Of a DNA stretch of 64,000 bases, positions 27,663 to 36,662 are shown piece by piece. Source of the DNA: TMED88 sp964515335 (GTDB taxonomy: Bacteria; Myxococcota_A; UBA9160; UBA4427); the NCBI GenBank assembly GCA_964515335.1, contig CAZETS010000011.1, positions 20,671 to 84,670 on the forward strand, written 5' to 3'. The position numbers were made by a program, and so were the translations under genes. The stretch's first letter is position 1, and the number at the start of each line of letters is the position of its first letter. The notes under the pieces were generated by a model, which saw only the letters and a list, made by a program, of their open reading frames with translations, made no database searches and had not been told where the DNA came from.

Positions 27663-30600
27663 ATGCTGCACCTGCGCGGCGCCCCCGCCCTCTCCCCATC
27701 GCGATCCGCGGCGCTGCTGCAGAACATCCGCTCCCTGGTTCCCGAAGTCCGCGACCTGCGGACCGAGCACGCCCACTTCGTCGACCTGCGCTCCGAGCTC
27801 TCCGGCGGCCAGCGGCAGGTGCTCGAGCGCCTGCTCAGCTACGGGCCGCGGAGCGAGGCGCAGGGCGAGCTGCGCGGCCGGCTGCTGCTGGTGGTGCCGC
27901 GGCCGGGCACCATCTCGCCGTGGTCGTCGAAGGCGACCGACATCGCACGCATCTGCGGGCTCGACGCGGTCGCCCGGCTCGAGCGCGCCGTCGCCTACCG
28001 GCTGGCGGTGGACGACGGCGTGGACCTGTCCCCGGCCCTGCCCCTGCTGCACGACCGCATGACCGAAGCGGTGCTCGACGACTTCGCGGACGCCGCGCGG
28101 TTGTTCGAGCACGCCAAGCCCGCGCCGCTGGCCACCGTCGACCTGCTCGGACACGGCCGCGAGGCGTTGGTCGCCGCGGACGCCGAACTCGGCCTCGCGC
28201 TCTCCGAGGACGAGATCGACTACCTGGCCGCGAGCTTCCGGGATCTGGGCCGCAATCCGTCCGACGTCGAGCTGATGATGTTCGCCCAGGCCAACTCGGA
28301 GCACTGCCGCCACAAGATCTTCAACGCCGACTGGGTGATCGACGGCGAGCGGCAGGACGACTCGCTCTTCCAGATGATCCGCGTCTCCACCCGCCAGTCT
28401 CCCGACGGCGTACTGTCCGCCTACTCGGACAACGCGGCGGTCATGGCCGGCAGCGAAGCGACGCGCTTCCACGCGGATCCGGAGGATCACGTGTACCGGG
28501 CCCACGCCGAGCCGGTGCACGTGCTGATGAAGGTCGAGACCCACAACCACCCGACTGCGATCTCCCCCTACCCCGGCGCGGCGACGGGCAGCGGTGGCGA
28601 GATCCGCGACGAGGGGGCGACGGGACGCGGAGGCAGGCCGAAAGCGGGACTCACCGGCTTCTCGGTCTCGAACCTGCGCATACCCGGCGCCGAGCAGCCC
28701 TGGGAGAAGGACTTCGGGCGCCCGGGGCGGATCGCGTCGGCCCTCGACATCATGCTCGAGGGACCGATCGGCGGCGCGGCCTACAACAACGAGTTCGGGC
28801 GCCCGAACATCGCCGGATACTTCCGCACCTTCGAGGAGCGCGTCCCGGGCGCCGCCGGCGAGGAGGTGCGCGGCTACCACAAACCCATCATGCTGGCCGG
28901 CGGACTCGGCAACGTGCGGCCCGAGCACGTCGAGAAGGGCACCATCGCACCGGGCGCGCCGGTCGTCGTGCTCGGCGGTCCCGCGATGCTGATCGGCCTG
29001 GGCGGCGGCGCGGCGTCGTCGATGGCGTCCGGGGCGAGCCAGGAGGACCTCGACTTCGCCTCGGTGCAGCGCGACAACGCCGAGCTCGAGCGCCGCTGCC
29101 AGGAGGTGATCGACCGCTGCTGCGCGCTCGGCCCGCTGAGCCCGATCGTCTCGATCCACGACGTCGGCGCCGGCGGCCTCTCGAACGCGCTGCCCGAGCT
29201 GGTGCACGACAGCGGCCGCGGCGCGCGCTTCGAGCTGCGCGCGGTGCCGAACGACGAGCCGGGCATGAGCCCACTCGAAGTCTGGTGCAACGAGAGTCAG
29301 GAGCGCTACGTGCTCGGCCTCGATCCGCAGAAGCTCGACGCCTTCAGGGCGATCTGCGAGCGCGAACGCTGCCCGTACGCGGTGCTCGGCGAGACCACCG
29401 ACGACGGCCAGCTCGTGGTCACGGATGCACACTTCGCCGACACCCCCATCGACCTGCCGCTGTCGGTGCTGCTCGGCAAGCCGCCGCGCATGCTCCGCGA
29501 CGTAAAGCGGCTGCCGTTCCGGCCGCGACCCCTCGACCAGGCGGCGATCGACGTCAACGAGGCCGTCGACCGCGTGCTCGGCCTGCCGACGGTCGGCGAC
29601 AAGACCTTTCTGGTCACCATCGGCGACCGGACGGTCGGCGGCCTGATCGCCCGCGACCAGATGGTCGGCCCCCACCAGGTGCCCGTCGCCGACACCGGGG
29701 TCACCACGGCGGGCTTCGACAGCACCGCAGGCGAAGCGATGGCGATCGGCGAGCGCACGCCGGTGGCGCTGCTCGAACCTGCCGCAGCCGCGCGCCTCGC
29801 GGTCGGCGAGGCCGTCACCAACATCGCCTCGGCGCACATCGCCTCGCTCGGTCAGGTGAAGCTGTCGGCGAACTGGATGGCGCCGGCCGGTCACCCGGGC
29901 GAGGACGCGGGGCTGTACGACGCCGTGCGCGCCGTCGGCGCCGAGCTCTGCCCCGCGCTCGGCATCGCGATCCCCGTCGGCAAGGACAGCATGTCGATGC
30001 GCACGGTGTGGAGCGACGACGCCGGTGAGCACAGCGTGACCGCGCCGATCTCGCTGATCGTCAGCGCGTTCGCGCCGGTCCTCGACGTGCGTGCGAGCCT
30101 GACGCCGCAGCTGCGACGCGACGTCGGCGACACGTCGCTCTGGCTCGTCGACCTGGGCGCGGGCCGGCAGCGGCTGGGCGGGAGCGCGCTCGCGCAGGTC
30201 TACGGCGGCGTCGGCGAAACGCCCGCCGACCTGGACGATCCGGCCCGGCTGCGCGGCTTCTTCACGGCGATCCAGGAGCTGAACCGCCAGGGCCTGCTGC
30301 TCGCCTACCACGACCGCTCCGACGGCGGCCTGCTGGCTACGGCGTGCGAAATGGCCTTCGCGGGGGGCTGCGGGATCGACCTCGACCTGGCGCCGCTCGG
30401 GGGCGGCGCTCTCGCCGCGCTCTTCTGCGAGGAGCTGGGCGCGCTGCTGCAGGTGCGGCGCAGCGACGAGGCGCGACTGCATGCAACGCTCGCCGAGGCC
30501 GGCCTGGACGCACACGCCCATCGCCTGGGCGAGCCGAACGACAGCGACCTCATCCGCATTCGCGACGGCGCTGCCCCGCTGATCGAGCGGCCGCGCGTCG

Positions 30601-31571
30601 CGCTGCGCGATCTCTGGTCCGAGACGACTCGGCGCATGCAGGCGCTGCGCGACGACCCGGCCTGTGCGGAGGAAGAGCACGCGCTGCGCTGCGATCCGGA
30701 CGATCCGGGGCTGGGCGTGCACGTTCCTTTCGACTTCGTCACCCGCTCCGGCGGCGGGCACGGCGCGGCGCCGGCCGCCGGCGGCGAACGGCCCCGCATC
30801 GCGATCCTGCGCGAGCAGGGCGTGAACGGCCACGTCGAGATGGCCGCCGCCTTCGATCGCGCGGGCTTCGCGTGCGTCGACGTCCACATGAGCGACGTGC
30901 TCGGCGGCCGCGCGGACCTCACCGACGTGAAGGGGCTGGCTGCCTGCGGCGGCTTCTCCTACGGCGACGTGCTCGGCGCCGGCGGCGGCTGGGCCAGGTC
31001 GGTGCTGTTCTCGAGCCGCGCCCGCGACGTCTTCTCGGCCTTCTTCGAGCGCCCGGACACCTTCGCGCTCGGCGTCTGCAACGGCTGCCAGATGCTCTCG
31101 CACCTCCACGAGCTGATCCCCGGCGCCGAGGGCTGGCCCCGCTTCGTGCGCAACCGCTCCGAGCAGTTCGAGGCCCGGCTGTCGCTCGTGCGCATCGAGG
31201 AGAGCCCCTCGGTGCTGCTGCGCGGAATGCAGGGCGCGCGGATCCCGATCGCGGTCGCGCACGGCGAGGGCCGCGCCGAGTTCGGCGAGGCCGACGCGGC
31301 GGGAGCGAAGAGTGCGAACGGGAGCGGCGACCGGGTGGTGCTGCGCTACGTCGACCATCGCGGCGCGGCCACCGACCACTACCCCGAGAACCCGAACGGA
31401 TCGCCCGGCGGCGTCGCGGGCCTGACCACCCGCGACGGCCGGGTCACGATCGCCATGCCCCATCCCGAGCGGGTATTCCGCAGCGTGCAGCACTCCTGGT
31501 GCCCGCCCGATTGGGGCGAGGACGCACCCTGGATGCGCCTGTTCCGCAACGCCCGCGACTTCGTCGCCTGA
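27663..31571 (+). CDS. purL: Phosphoribosylformylglycinamidine synthase, single-chain type
   Basis: Fourth step of purine synthesis: FGAR, ATP and glutamine to FGAM. The 1302-residue chain is the large single-polypeptide form: N-terminal PurS-like part (1-150), linker and two AIRS-type halves with ANSEHCRHKIFNADWV and ETHNHPTAISPYPGA in the first half and PVGKDSMSMRT in the second, then a fused glutaminase domain with nucleophile Cys1139 (GVCNGCQM) and the VAHGEGRAEF histidine. ATG 27663 matches the start of E. coli PurL. Placement 51 bp before purB suggests a purine operon. Confidence 0.97.
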   Translation: MLHLRGAPALSPSRSAALLQNIRSLVPEVRDLRTEHAHFVDLRSELSGGQRQVLERLLSYGPRSEAQGELRGRLLLVVPRPGTISPWSSKATDIARICGLDAVARLERAVAYRLAVDDGVDLSPALPLLHDRMTEAVLDDFADAARLFEHAKPAPLATVDLLGHGREALVAADAELGLALSEDEIDYLAASFRDLGRNPSDVELMMFAQANSEHCRHKIFNADWVIDGERQDDSLFQMIRVSTRQSPDGVLSAYSDNAAVMAGSEATRFHADPEDHVYRAHAEPVHVLMKVETHNHPTAISPYPGAATGSGGEIRDEGATGRGGRPKAGLTGFSVSNLRIPGAEQPWEKDFGRPGRIASALDIMLEGPIGGAAYNNEFGRPNIAGYFRTFEERVPGAAGEEVRGYHKPIMLAGGLGNVRPEHVEKGTIAPGAPVVVLGGPAMLIGLGGGAASSMASGASQEDLDFASVQRDNAELERRCQEVIDRCCALGPLSPIVSIHDVGAGGLSNALPELVHDSGRGARFELRAVPNDEPGMSPLEVWCNESQERYVLGLDPQKLDAFRAICERERCPYAVLGETTDDGQLVVTDAHFADTPIDLPLSVLLGKPPRMLRDVKRLPFRPRPLDQAAIDVNEAVDRVLGLPTVGDKTFLVTIGDRTVGGLIARDQMVGPHQVPVADTGVTTAGFDSTAGEAMAIGERTPVALLEPAAAARLAVGEAVTNIASAHIASLGQVKLSANWMAPAGHPGEDAGLYDAVRAVGAELCPALGIAIPVGKDSMSMRTVWSDDAGEHSVTAPISLIVSAFAPVLDVRASLTPQLRRDVGDTSLWLVDLGAGRQRLGGSALAQVYGGVGETPADLDDPARLRGFFTAIQELNRQGLLLAYHDRSDGGLLATACEMAFAGGCGIDLDLAPLGGGALAALFCEELGALLQVRRSDEARLHATLAEAGLDAHAHRLGEPNDSDLIRIRDGAAPLIERPRVALRDLWSETTRRMQALRDDPACAEEEHALRCDPDDPGLGVHVPFDFVTRSGGGHGAAPAAGGERPRIAILREQGVNGHVEMAAAFDRAGFACVDVHMSDVLGGRADLTDVKGLAACGGFSYGDVLGAGGGWARSVLFSSRARDVFSAFFERPDTFALGVCNGCQMLSHLHELIPGAEGWPRFVRNRSEQFEARLSLVRIEESPSVLLRGMQGARIPIAVAHGEGRAEFGEADAAGAKSANGSGDRVVLRYVDHRGAATDHYPENPNGSPGGVAGLTTRDGRVTIAMPHPERVFRSVQHSWCPPDWGEDAPWMRLFRNARDFVA

Positions 31572-31621
31572 TCACCACCGCGCCGGCGCTGCGCCGGCGC
31601 CGCCGAGCAAGGATGCCTCTC

Positions 31622-32998
31622 ATGGAGCCCTCGACCCTCACCGCGCTCTCGCCCGTGGACGGCCGCTACGCGGGCAAGGTGGACGGCCTGCGCGCGCTGC
31701 TCTCCGAGTACGGGCTGATACGCCACCGCGTGCTCGTCGAGGTGCGCTGGCTCGAGACGCTGGCCGCCGATTCGCGCATCCCCGAAGTGCCTCCGCTCGG
31801 CGACGCCGCCCGGACGCGCCTCGCCGCGCTCGTCGACGACTTCTCGCCCGCCGACGCCGAGCGCGTCCGCGAGATCGAGCGGACCACCAACCACGACGTC
31901 AAAGCCGTCGAGTACTTCATCAAGGAGCGCATCGCCGACGTGCCGGAGCTGGCGGCGGTCTCCGAGTTCGTCCACTTCGCGTGTACGTCCGAGGACATCA
32001 ACAACCTCGCCTACGCGCTGATGCTGCGGACCACCCGCGACGAGTGCCTGCTGCCGGTCGCCGACGAGTTGATCGGCGCCCTGCGAACGCTCGCCGAGAC
32101 CCACGCCGACCGGCCCATGCTCTCACGCACCCACGGGCAACCCGCCTCCCCGACGACTCTCGGCAAAGAACTCGCGAACGTCGTCGCGCGGCTCTCGCGA
32201 CAACGCCGACAGCTCGCCGGGGTGGAGGTCCTCGGCAAGATGAACGGCGCCGTCGGCAACTACAACGCCCACCTCGTCGCCTATCCCGAGGTGGACTGGC
32301 CGGCGCTGGCCCGGGGGTTCGTCGAGGATCTGGGGCTCTCGCAGAATCCCTACACGACACAGATCGAACCCCACGACTGGATCGCCGAGCTCTTCCACGC
32401 TCTCTCGCGCTTCAACACGATCCTGATCGACCTCGACCGCGACGTCTGGAGCTACATCTCCCTCGGCTCCTTCCGCCAGAAGACAGTCGAGGGCGAGGTC
32501 GGCTCCTCGACGATGCCCCACAAGGTGAACCCGATCGACTTCGAGAACAGCGAGGGCAATCTCGGTATCGCCAACGCGATCCTCTCGCACCTCGCCGAGA
32601 AGCTCCCGATCTCGCGCTGGCAGCGCGACCTGACCGACTCGACGGTGCTGCGCAACGTCGGCGTGGGCGTCGCCCACTCGCTGATCGCCTGGCGTGCGAC
32701 GCTGCGCGGCCTGAGCAAGCTCGAGGTCGACGACGTGCGACTCGCCGCCGACCTCGACGCGAACTTTGCGGTGCTCGCCGAGGCGATCCAGACCGTGATG
32801 AGGCGCCACGGCATTCCCGAGCCCTACGAGAAGCTCAAGGCGCTGACCCGCGGCCGCGAGATCGACGCCGAGGGCGTCGCGGCTTTCGTGCGCGACCTCG
32901 AGCTGCCCGAGGAAGCCCGCGAACGGCTGCTCGCGCTGCTACCGGACCGCTACGTCGGCAACGCGGCCGAGCAGGCCCGCAAGATCGGGGACGGCTGA
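31622..32998 (+). CDS. purB: Adenylosuccinate lyase
   Basis: Splits fumarate from SAICAR and adenylosuccinate, steps eight and twelve of AMP synthesis. The 458-residue chain aligns with E. coli PurB from MEPSTLTALSPVDGRY through RTTNHDVKAVEYFIK and FACTSEDINN to the superfamily signature GSSTMPHKVNP. ATG 31622 is chosen over ATG 31613 because it fits homology and places AAGGA 9 bases upstream. It ends 14 bp from the converging DUF481 gene. Confidence 0.97.
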   Translation: MEPSTLTALSPVDGRYAGKVDGLRALLSEYGLIRHRVLVEVRWLETLAADSRIPEVPPLGDAARTRLAALVDDFSPADAERVREIERTTNHDVKAVEYFIKERIADVPELAAVSEFVHFACTSEDINNLAYALMLRTTRDECLLPVADELIGALRTLAETHADRPMLSRTHGQPASPTTLGKELANVVARLSRQRRQLAGVEVLGKMNGAVGNYNAHLVAYPEVDWPALARGFVEDLGLSQNPYTTQIEPHDWIAELFHALSRFNTILIDLDRDVWSYISLGSFRQKTVEGEVGSSTMPHKVNPIDFENSEGNLGIANAILSHLAEKLPISRWQRDLTDSTVLRNVGVGVAHSLIAWRATLRGLSKLEVDDVRLAADLDANFAVLAEAIQTVMRRHGIPEPYEKLKALTRGREIDAEGVAAFVRDLELPEEARERLLALLPDRYVGNAAEQARKIGDG

Positions 32999-33012
32999 GG
33001 GCCCGCGCCCGC

Positions 33013-34122
33013 CTACCAGATCTCGATCGACAGGCCGAAGATCAGCTGCAGATCGTCGGCCTGCGGGACCTCGCCCTGCAAGTTGGGCACCGGCTGCCAG
33101 GTGCGGTTGTGGATCGCGGTCGTGTCGAGGTCGAGCCGGTCCGTGATCTCGTAGGAGAGCTTCGCGCGCGTGTAGTTCGTGGTCTGCCCCAGGTTCGTCA
33201 CTACCAGGATCGTGCTGTGGTTCACCGTGAGATCGAGATCGCTCACGATGGTCCACTTGAAGTAGGTCGAGAAGCGCGCCACCGCATCTTGGTTCTCGGG
33301 CGGCTCGCCCGGAATCACCGAGATGTACCTCAAGTACTGATAGCCGAGGGCTGCCTCGAGATCCCACTCGAAGGCAGAGCGATCGGCCACGCGGTAGCCG
33401 AAGCCGCTGCTCGGGGTGAAGCGCGAGGACACGTTCTGGAACTCGTCGTACTGCAGCGTCGCGTCCAGCGGGGTCGCATACAGCCGTTTCGTCAGGAACC
33501 AGTCGATCTTGAACTCGGCGCGGTGACGGTTCGCGTTCGCCTGCCCGTCCGCCGTCCCATAGCTGCCATAGAAGCCGAGCTCCCCCCGCGTGATGTGGTC
33601 CTCCCGCCGGACCACCAGGCTGGCGTTCAGCGAAGCCTGCTGCGTGTTGCCCGTGTAGGCGTCTCCGCCGAGCGAGGCATCGAGGGACCAGCGCTCGCGC
33701 TCGCTCGCCCGGCCGGGAAGGATCGCCAGCAGCTCGTCCCGCGCAAACTCGACCTCTCCGTTCGCCGTGAGGACACGCACCTGCCCGTCGTCGACCTGCC
33801 CGATGCCCTGCACGGTCGTGCGGTCCGAGCGGACGAAGCGCGCCACCCCGGCCAGGCAGACGGTGGCGACGTCGTCCCACTCGAGGGTCTGACTCTTGAG
33901 CTTCTCGCTCTCGAACTCGAAAGTGCGGGTCCGCATCCGCCGGAGCTCGCCCTTCAGCCATTCCGCCGACTCCAGCTGCACCCAGTCCCAGCTCCCGGTG
34001 CACGGCGCATCGAGCGGATCCGCGGCCCACGAGCTGCCGGGCCCGGCGAGGACGAGCAGTACGCCCCAGAGGCCGAAGCGGGTGAAGAGAGTGAAGCGGG
34101 TGAATCGGGTGGATCGGAGCAC
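33013..34122 (-). CDS. DUF481 outer-membrane beta-barrel protein
   Basis: A 369-residue exported protein with a signal peptide ending SSWA near residue 33. Residues 40-140 form a soluble beta domain (SAEWLKGELRRMRTRTFEFES), and 145-369 is a barrel of alternating strands (YTGNTQQASLNASLVVRR, TRAKLSYEITDRL) that finishes with the aromatic outer-membrane signature SIEIW. This matches DUF481 (YdiY-like) proteins. The first residues are repetitive (RFT units) because the DNA at 34072-34116 consists of 9-bp repeats, so the start may have been extended by repeat expansion. Confidence 0.87.
   Translation of the reverse strand: MLRSTRFTRFTLFTRFGLWGVLLVLAGPGSSWAADPLDAPCTGSWDWVQLESAEWLKGELRRMRTRTFEFESEKLKSQTLEWDDVATVCLAGVARFVRSDRTTVQGIGQVDDGQVRVLTANGEVEFARDELLAILPGRASERERWSLDASLGGDAYTGNTQQASLNASLVVRREDHITRGELGFYGSYGTADGQANANRHRAEFKIDWFLTKRLYATPLDATLQYDEFQNVSSRFTPSSGFGYRVADRSAFEWDLEAALGYQYLRYISVIPGEPPENQDAVARFSTYFKWTIVSDLDLTVNHSTILVVTNLGQTTNYTRAKLSYEITDRLDLDTTAIHNRTWQPVPNLQGEVPQADDLQLIFGLSIEIW
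34072..34116. repeat. Five imperfect 9-bp tandem repeats inside a signal peptide
   Basis: Units of the type GGTGAAGCG run in the plus direction and encode RFT-like triplets in the basic N-region of the DUF481 signal peptide. Units differ from each other by one to three bases, so the array looks old. Confidence 0.7.
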
Positions 34123-34347
34123 GCGGCGCAGGGCCCTCCACGAGTGCCGCCCCGGGAGTCTCCCTGCGGCAGGCCGGGACTGGCGATGGTCGGCACGATA
34201 GCCGGTGAGCGGCGGGGGCGAGTCGACCTTCGATCCCGCCGAGGATCACGGTGCTATAAAGCGCAGCGCTTCGACACCTGACGGCGGCGTCCCGTCGACG
34301 CACCCCGTGCCCGGGGGCCGTGACATGTCGCTCGGAGGGGCCTCTGC

Positions 34348-34683
34348 ATGCGCGTACCGTTTCTTGCCTGCGGTTCGATCGTGCTGTTCGCGCTTTCGTC
34401 GGCGCTGGGCGGCTGCACCCACGTCGCCCTCGAGCCCCAGGGAAGCGACGTCCGCCGGCTCGGCGTCCAGGAGGCGCCGGCCTGCGAACGAATCGGCACC
34501 ACGCGCGTGAAGGTCCTCTCGAAGGTCCTATTCGTCGATCGCAGCAAGACGACCGTCGCCGAGGAGCTGACCATCCTCGCCCGGAACGCCGCGGGCAACA
34601 TGGGGGGCGACACCGTGATCGCCGAAGGCGGCGTCCGCGACGGCCACCAGACCTTCGGCGTGTACCGGTGCCCCGAAGAGTGA
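34348..34683 (+). CDS. DUF4156 family lipoprotein
   Basis: A 111-residue lipoprotein. The signal peptide ends in the lipobox ALGGC, so the mature protein is lipidated on Cys23. The remaining small domain (VQEAPACERIGTTRVKV, AAGNMGGDTVI, FGVYRC) has the two cysteines and Gly-Gly turn of DUF4156/RcsF-like proteins, small periplasm-facing domains. ATG 34348 gives a canonical signal peptide. Its TGA overlaps the GTG of the following gene (GTGA), the first of two such couplings in this trio. The -10-like TATAAA at 34255-34260 lies about 90 bp upstream. Confidence 0.85.
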   Translation: MRVPFLACGSIVLFALSSALGGCTHVALEPQGSDVRRLGVQEAPACERIGTTRVKVLSKVLFVDRSKTTVAEELTILARNAAGNMGGDTVIAEGGVRDGHQTFGVYRCPEE

Positions 34684-36662
34684 ACGAGAGCCGCTCGAAC
34701 AGGGCCCGAATCGGATCGCGGCGCAGCACGGTCGAGGCAGTCCGGATCGCCGCGCTGATCGCCTGGGCGTTCGCCCTGCCCGGCGGTGCGGCCGCCGACC
34801 CGGCCCCGGCGGCGCCGGACGCCGAGGGACCCGCCCCCCGTGCTGCCTGCGCGGCCCGCGACCCCCTGCGGCGCCCGCACTTCGGCGACCTCCACGTCCA
34901 CACCGTCTTCTCGCTCGACGCGTCGACGATGGACACCCGCAACCGCCCGGCCGACGCCTACCGGTTCGCGCGCGGTGAGCCGCTCGGCATCCAGCCGTAC
35001 CGCGACGACGGTACGCCCATGCGCAGTGTGCGCCTCGCGCGTCCGCTCGACTTCGCCGCCGTCACCGACCACGCGGAGCTGCTCGGCGAGGCCCACACCT
35101 GCAACACGCCCGGCCTGCCCGGCCACGACTCGCTGGTCTGTCGCCTGTACCGAGAATGGCCGCGCGGCGCCTTCTTCTGGATGAACTATCAGGCGAGCCG
35201 TGCGGTGCGGCACGACTTCTGCGGCGAGGACGGCGTCCACTGCCGCGAAGCGGCCCGCGGCCCCTGGCGCGAGATCGTCGAGGCCGCGGAGGACGCCTAC
35301 GACCGCAGCCCCGCCTGCGCGTTCACGAGCTTCGTCGGCTACGAGTGGACGGGCGCAGCGGGCACCGGCAACAACCTGCACCGCAACGTGATCTTCGCCA
35401 ACGACGTGGTCCCCGACCTGCCGCTGAGCTTCATCGACGAGCCGGACCTCGAGCGCTTCTGGAGCCGGCTCGGCAGCACGTGTCGCCACGCCGGAGACGG
35501 TTGCGACGTCGTCGTCATCCCGCACAACTCGAATCTCTCGGGCGGAACGATGTTCCGCACCGCGCGCGCCGACGGCTCGCCGATCTCGCGCAGCGAGGCC
35601 GAGGCGCGCAGCCGCTACGAAACGCTCGTGGAGCTCGTCCAGCACAAGGGCGAGTCCGAGTGCTTCCCGTCGCTCGGAACCTCGGACGAGCTCTGCGCGT
35701 TCGAGAAACTCGCGATGAACAACTTCTCGGGTCGCTTCTTCTCGTTCTCGAAGGAACGGCCCGTAGCGAGGCAGTTCGTGCGCAACGTTCTGCGCGAAGG
35801 GCTCGCCGAGGAGCAGCGGCTCGGGGTCAATCCCTTCCGCTACGGGTTCATCGGAAGCAGCGACACGCATCTCGGCGCGCCCGGCCTGGTCGCCGAGTCG
35901 GCGGACTTTCCGGGACACGGCGGTGCCGGCAAGCCACCGGGCGACGCTCTGCCCGCGGGACTGCCCGACCACTTCGACTTCAATCCGGGCGGGCTCGCCG
36001 TGCTCTGGGCCGAGGAGAACTCGCGCGCCTCGCTGTTCGCCGCCATGAAGCGGCGGGAGGCCTATGCGACGAGCGGTCCGCGCATCGTCGTGCGCTTCTT
36101 CGGCGGCTGGTCGCTGCCCGAGGACTACTGCGCGCGCGCCGACGCGGCCGCCGCCGGCTACGCGCACGGCGTGCCGATGGGCGGCACGCTCGGCGCCGGT
36201 CCCGACGCGACGACCGCGCCGGCCTTCGCGGTGTCGGCCATCGCCGATCCGGGCACGGCCGACGCGCCAGGCGCCCCCCTGCAGCGCGTGCAGATCATCA
36301 AGGGCTGGGCGGCCGGCGATGCGACCTGGGAGCGGGTCTACGAAGTGGCGGGCGACGCCGCGAACGGCGCCTCCGTCGATCCGCTGACCTGCGAGGCCCG
36401 CGGTGCGGGCGCGGCCTCGCTCTGCACCGTCTGGCGCGATCCCGACTGGCGGGCCGAGCAGCCGGCCTTCTACTACGCGCGCGTCGTCGAGAACCCGACC
36501 TGCCGCTGGAGCCAGAAGCTCTGCCTGGCGGCGGGCGTGCGCTGCGACGACCCCTCGACGGTCCGCGACGGCTTCGAGGACTGCTGCAACGCCGAGCACC
36601 GGCCTGTGATCCAGGAACGCGCCTGGACGTCGCCGATCTGGTACACACCCGACGCGCCATGA
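34680..36662 (+). CDS. DUF3604 protein (PHP-like metal-dependent hydrolase), first copy
   Basis: A 660-residue exported protein with a signal peptide ending near GGAAA (residue 39). GDLHVHT at 69-75 and VTDHAE a little later are the first metal-binding motifs of the PHP/amidohydrolase-like DUF3604 family; VVIPHNSN and FIGSSDTH provide the later histidines. Many cysteines suggest periplasmic disulfides. GTG 34680 overlaps the lipoprotein stop and the TGA overlaps the next ATG (ATGA), so three genes form a tight operon. The enzymatic role is not established for the family. A second, more distant copy lies at 56502. Confidence 0.9.
   Translation: MNESRSNRARIGSRRSTVEAVRIAALIAWAFALPGGAAADPAPAAPDAEGPAPRAACAARDPLRRPHFGDLHVHTVFSLDASTMDTRNRPADAYRFARGEPLGIQPYRDDGTPMRSVRLARPLDFAAVTDHAELLGEAHTCNTPGLPGHDSLVCRLYREWPRGAFFWMNYQASRAVRHDFCGEDGVHCREAARGPWREIVEAAEDAYDRSPACAFTSFVGYEWTGAAGTGNNLHRNVIFANDVVPDLPLSFIDEPDLERFWSRLGSTCRHAGDGCDVVVIPHNSNLSGGTMFRTARADGSPISRSEAEARSRYETLVELVQHKGESECFPSLGTSDELCAFEKLAMNNFSGRFFSFSKERPVARQFVRNVLREGLAEEQRLGVNPFRYGFIGSSDTHLGAPGLVAESADFPGHGGAGKPPGDALPAGLPDHFDFNPGGLAVLWAEENSRASLFAAMKRREAYATSGPRIVVRFFGGWSLPEDYCARADAAAAGYAHGVPMGGTLGAGPDATTAPAFAVSAIADPGTADAPGAPLQRVQIIKGWAAGDATWERVYEVAGDAANGASVDPLTCEARGAGAASLCTVWRDPDWRAEQPAFYYARVVENPTCRWSQKLCLAAGVRCDDPSTVRDGFEDCCNAEHRPVIQERAWTSPIWYTPDAP

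Noticed and set aside
24829..27699. A 956-codon antisense frame over the carboxylase alpha subunit
   Set aside because: No motif, and the sense strand carries a complete biotin carboxylase.
27336..31493. A 1385-codon open frame antisense to purL and the carboxylase end
   Set aside because: Product is His/Arg/Asp-rich and featureless, the usual shadow of a GC-rich gene.
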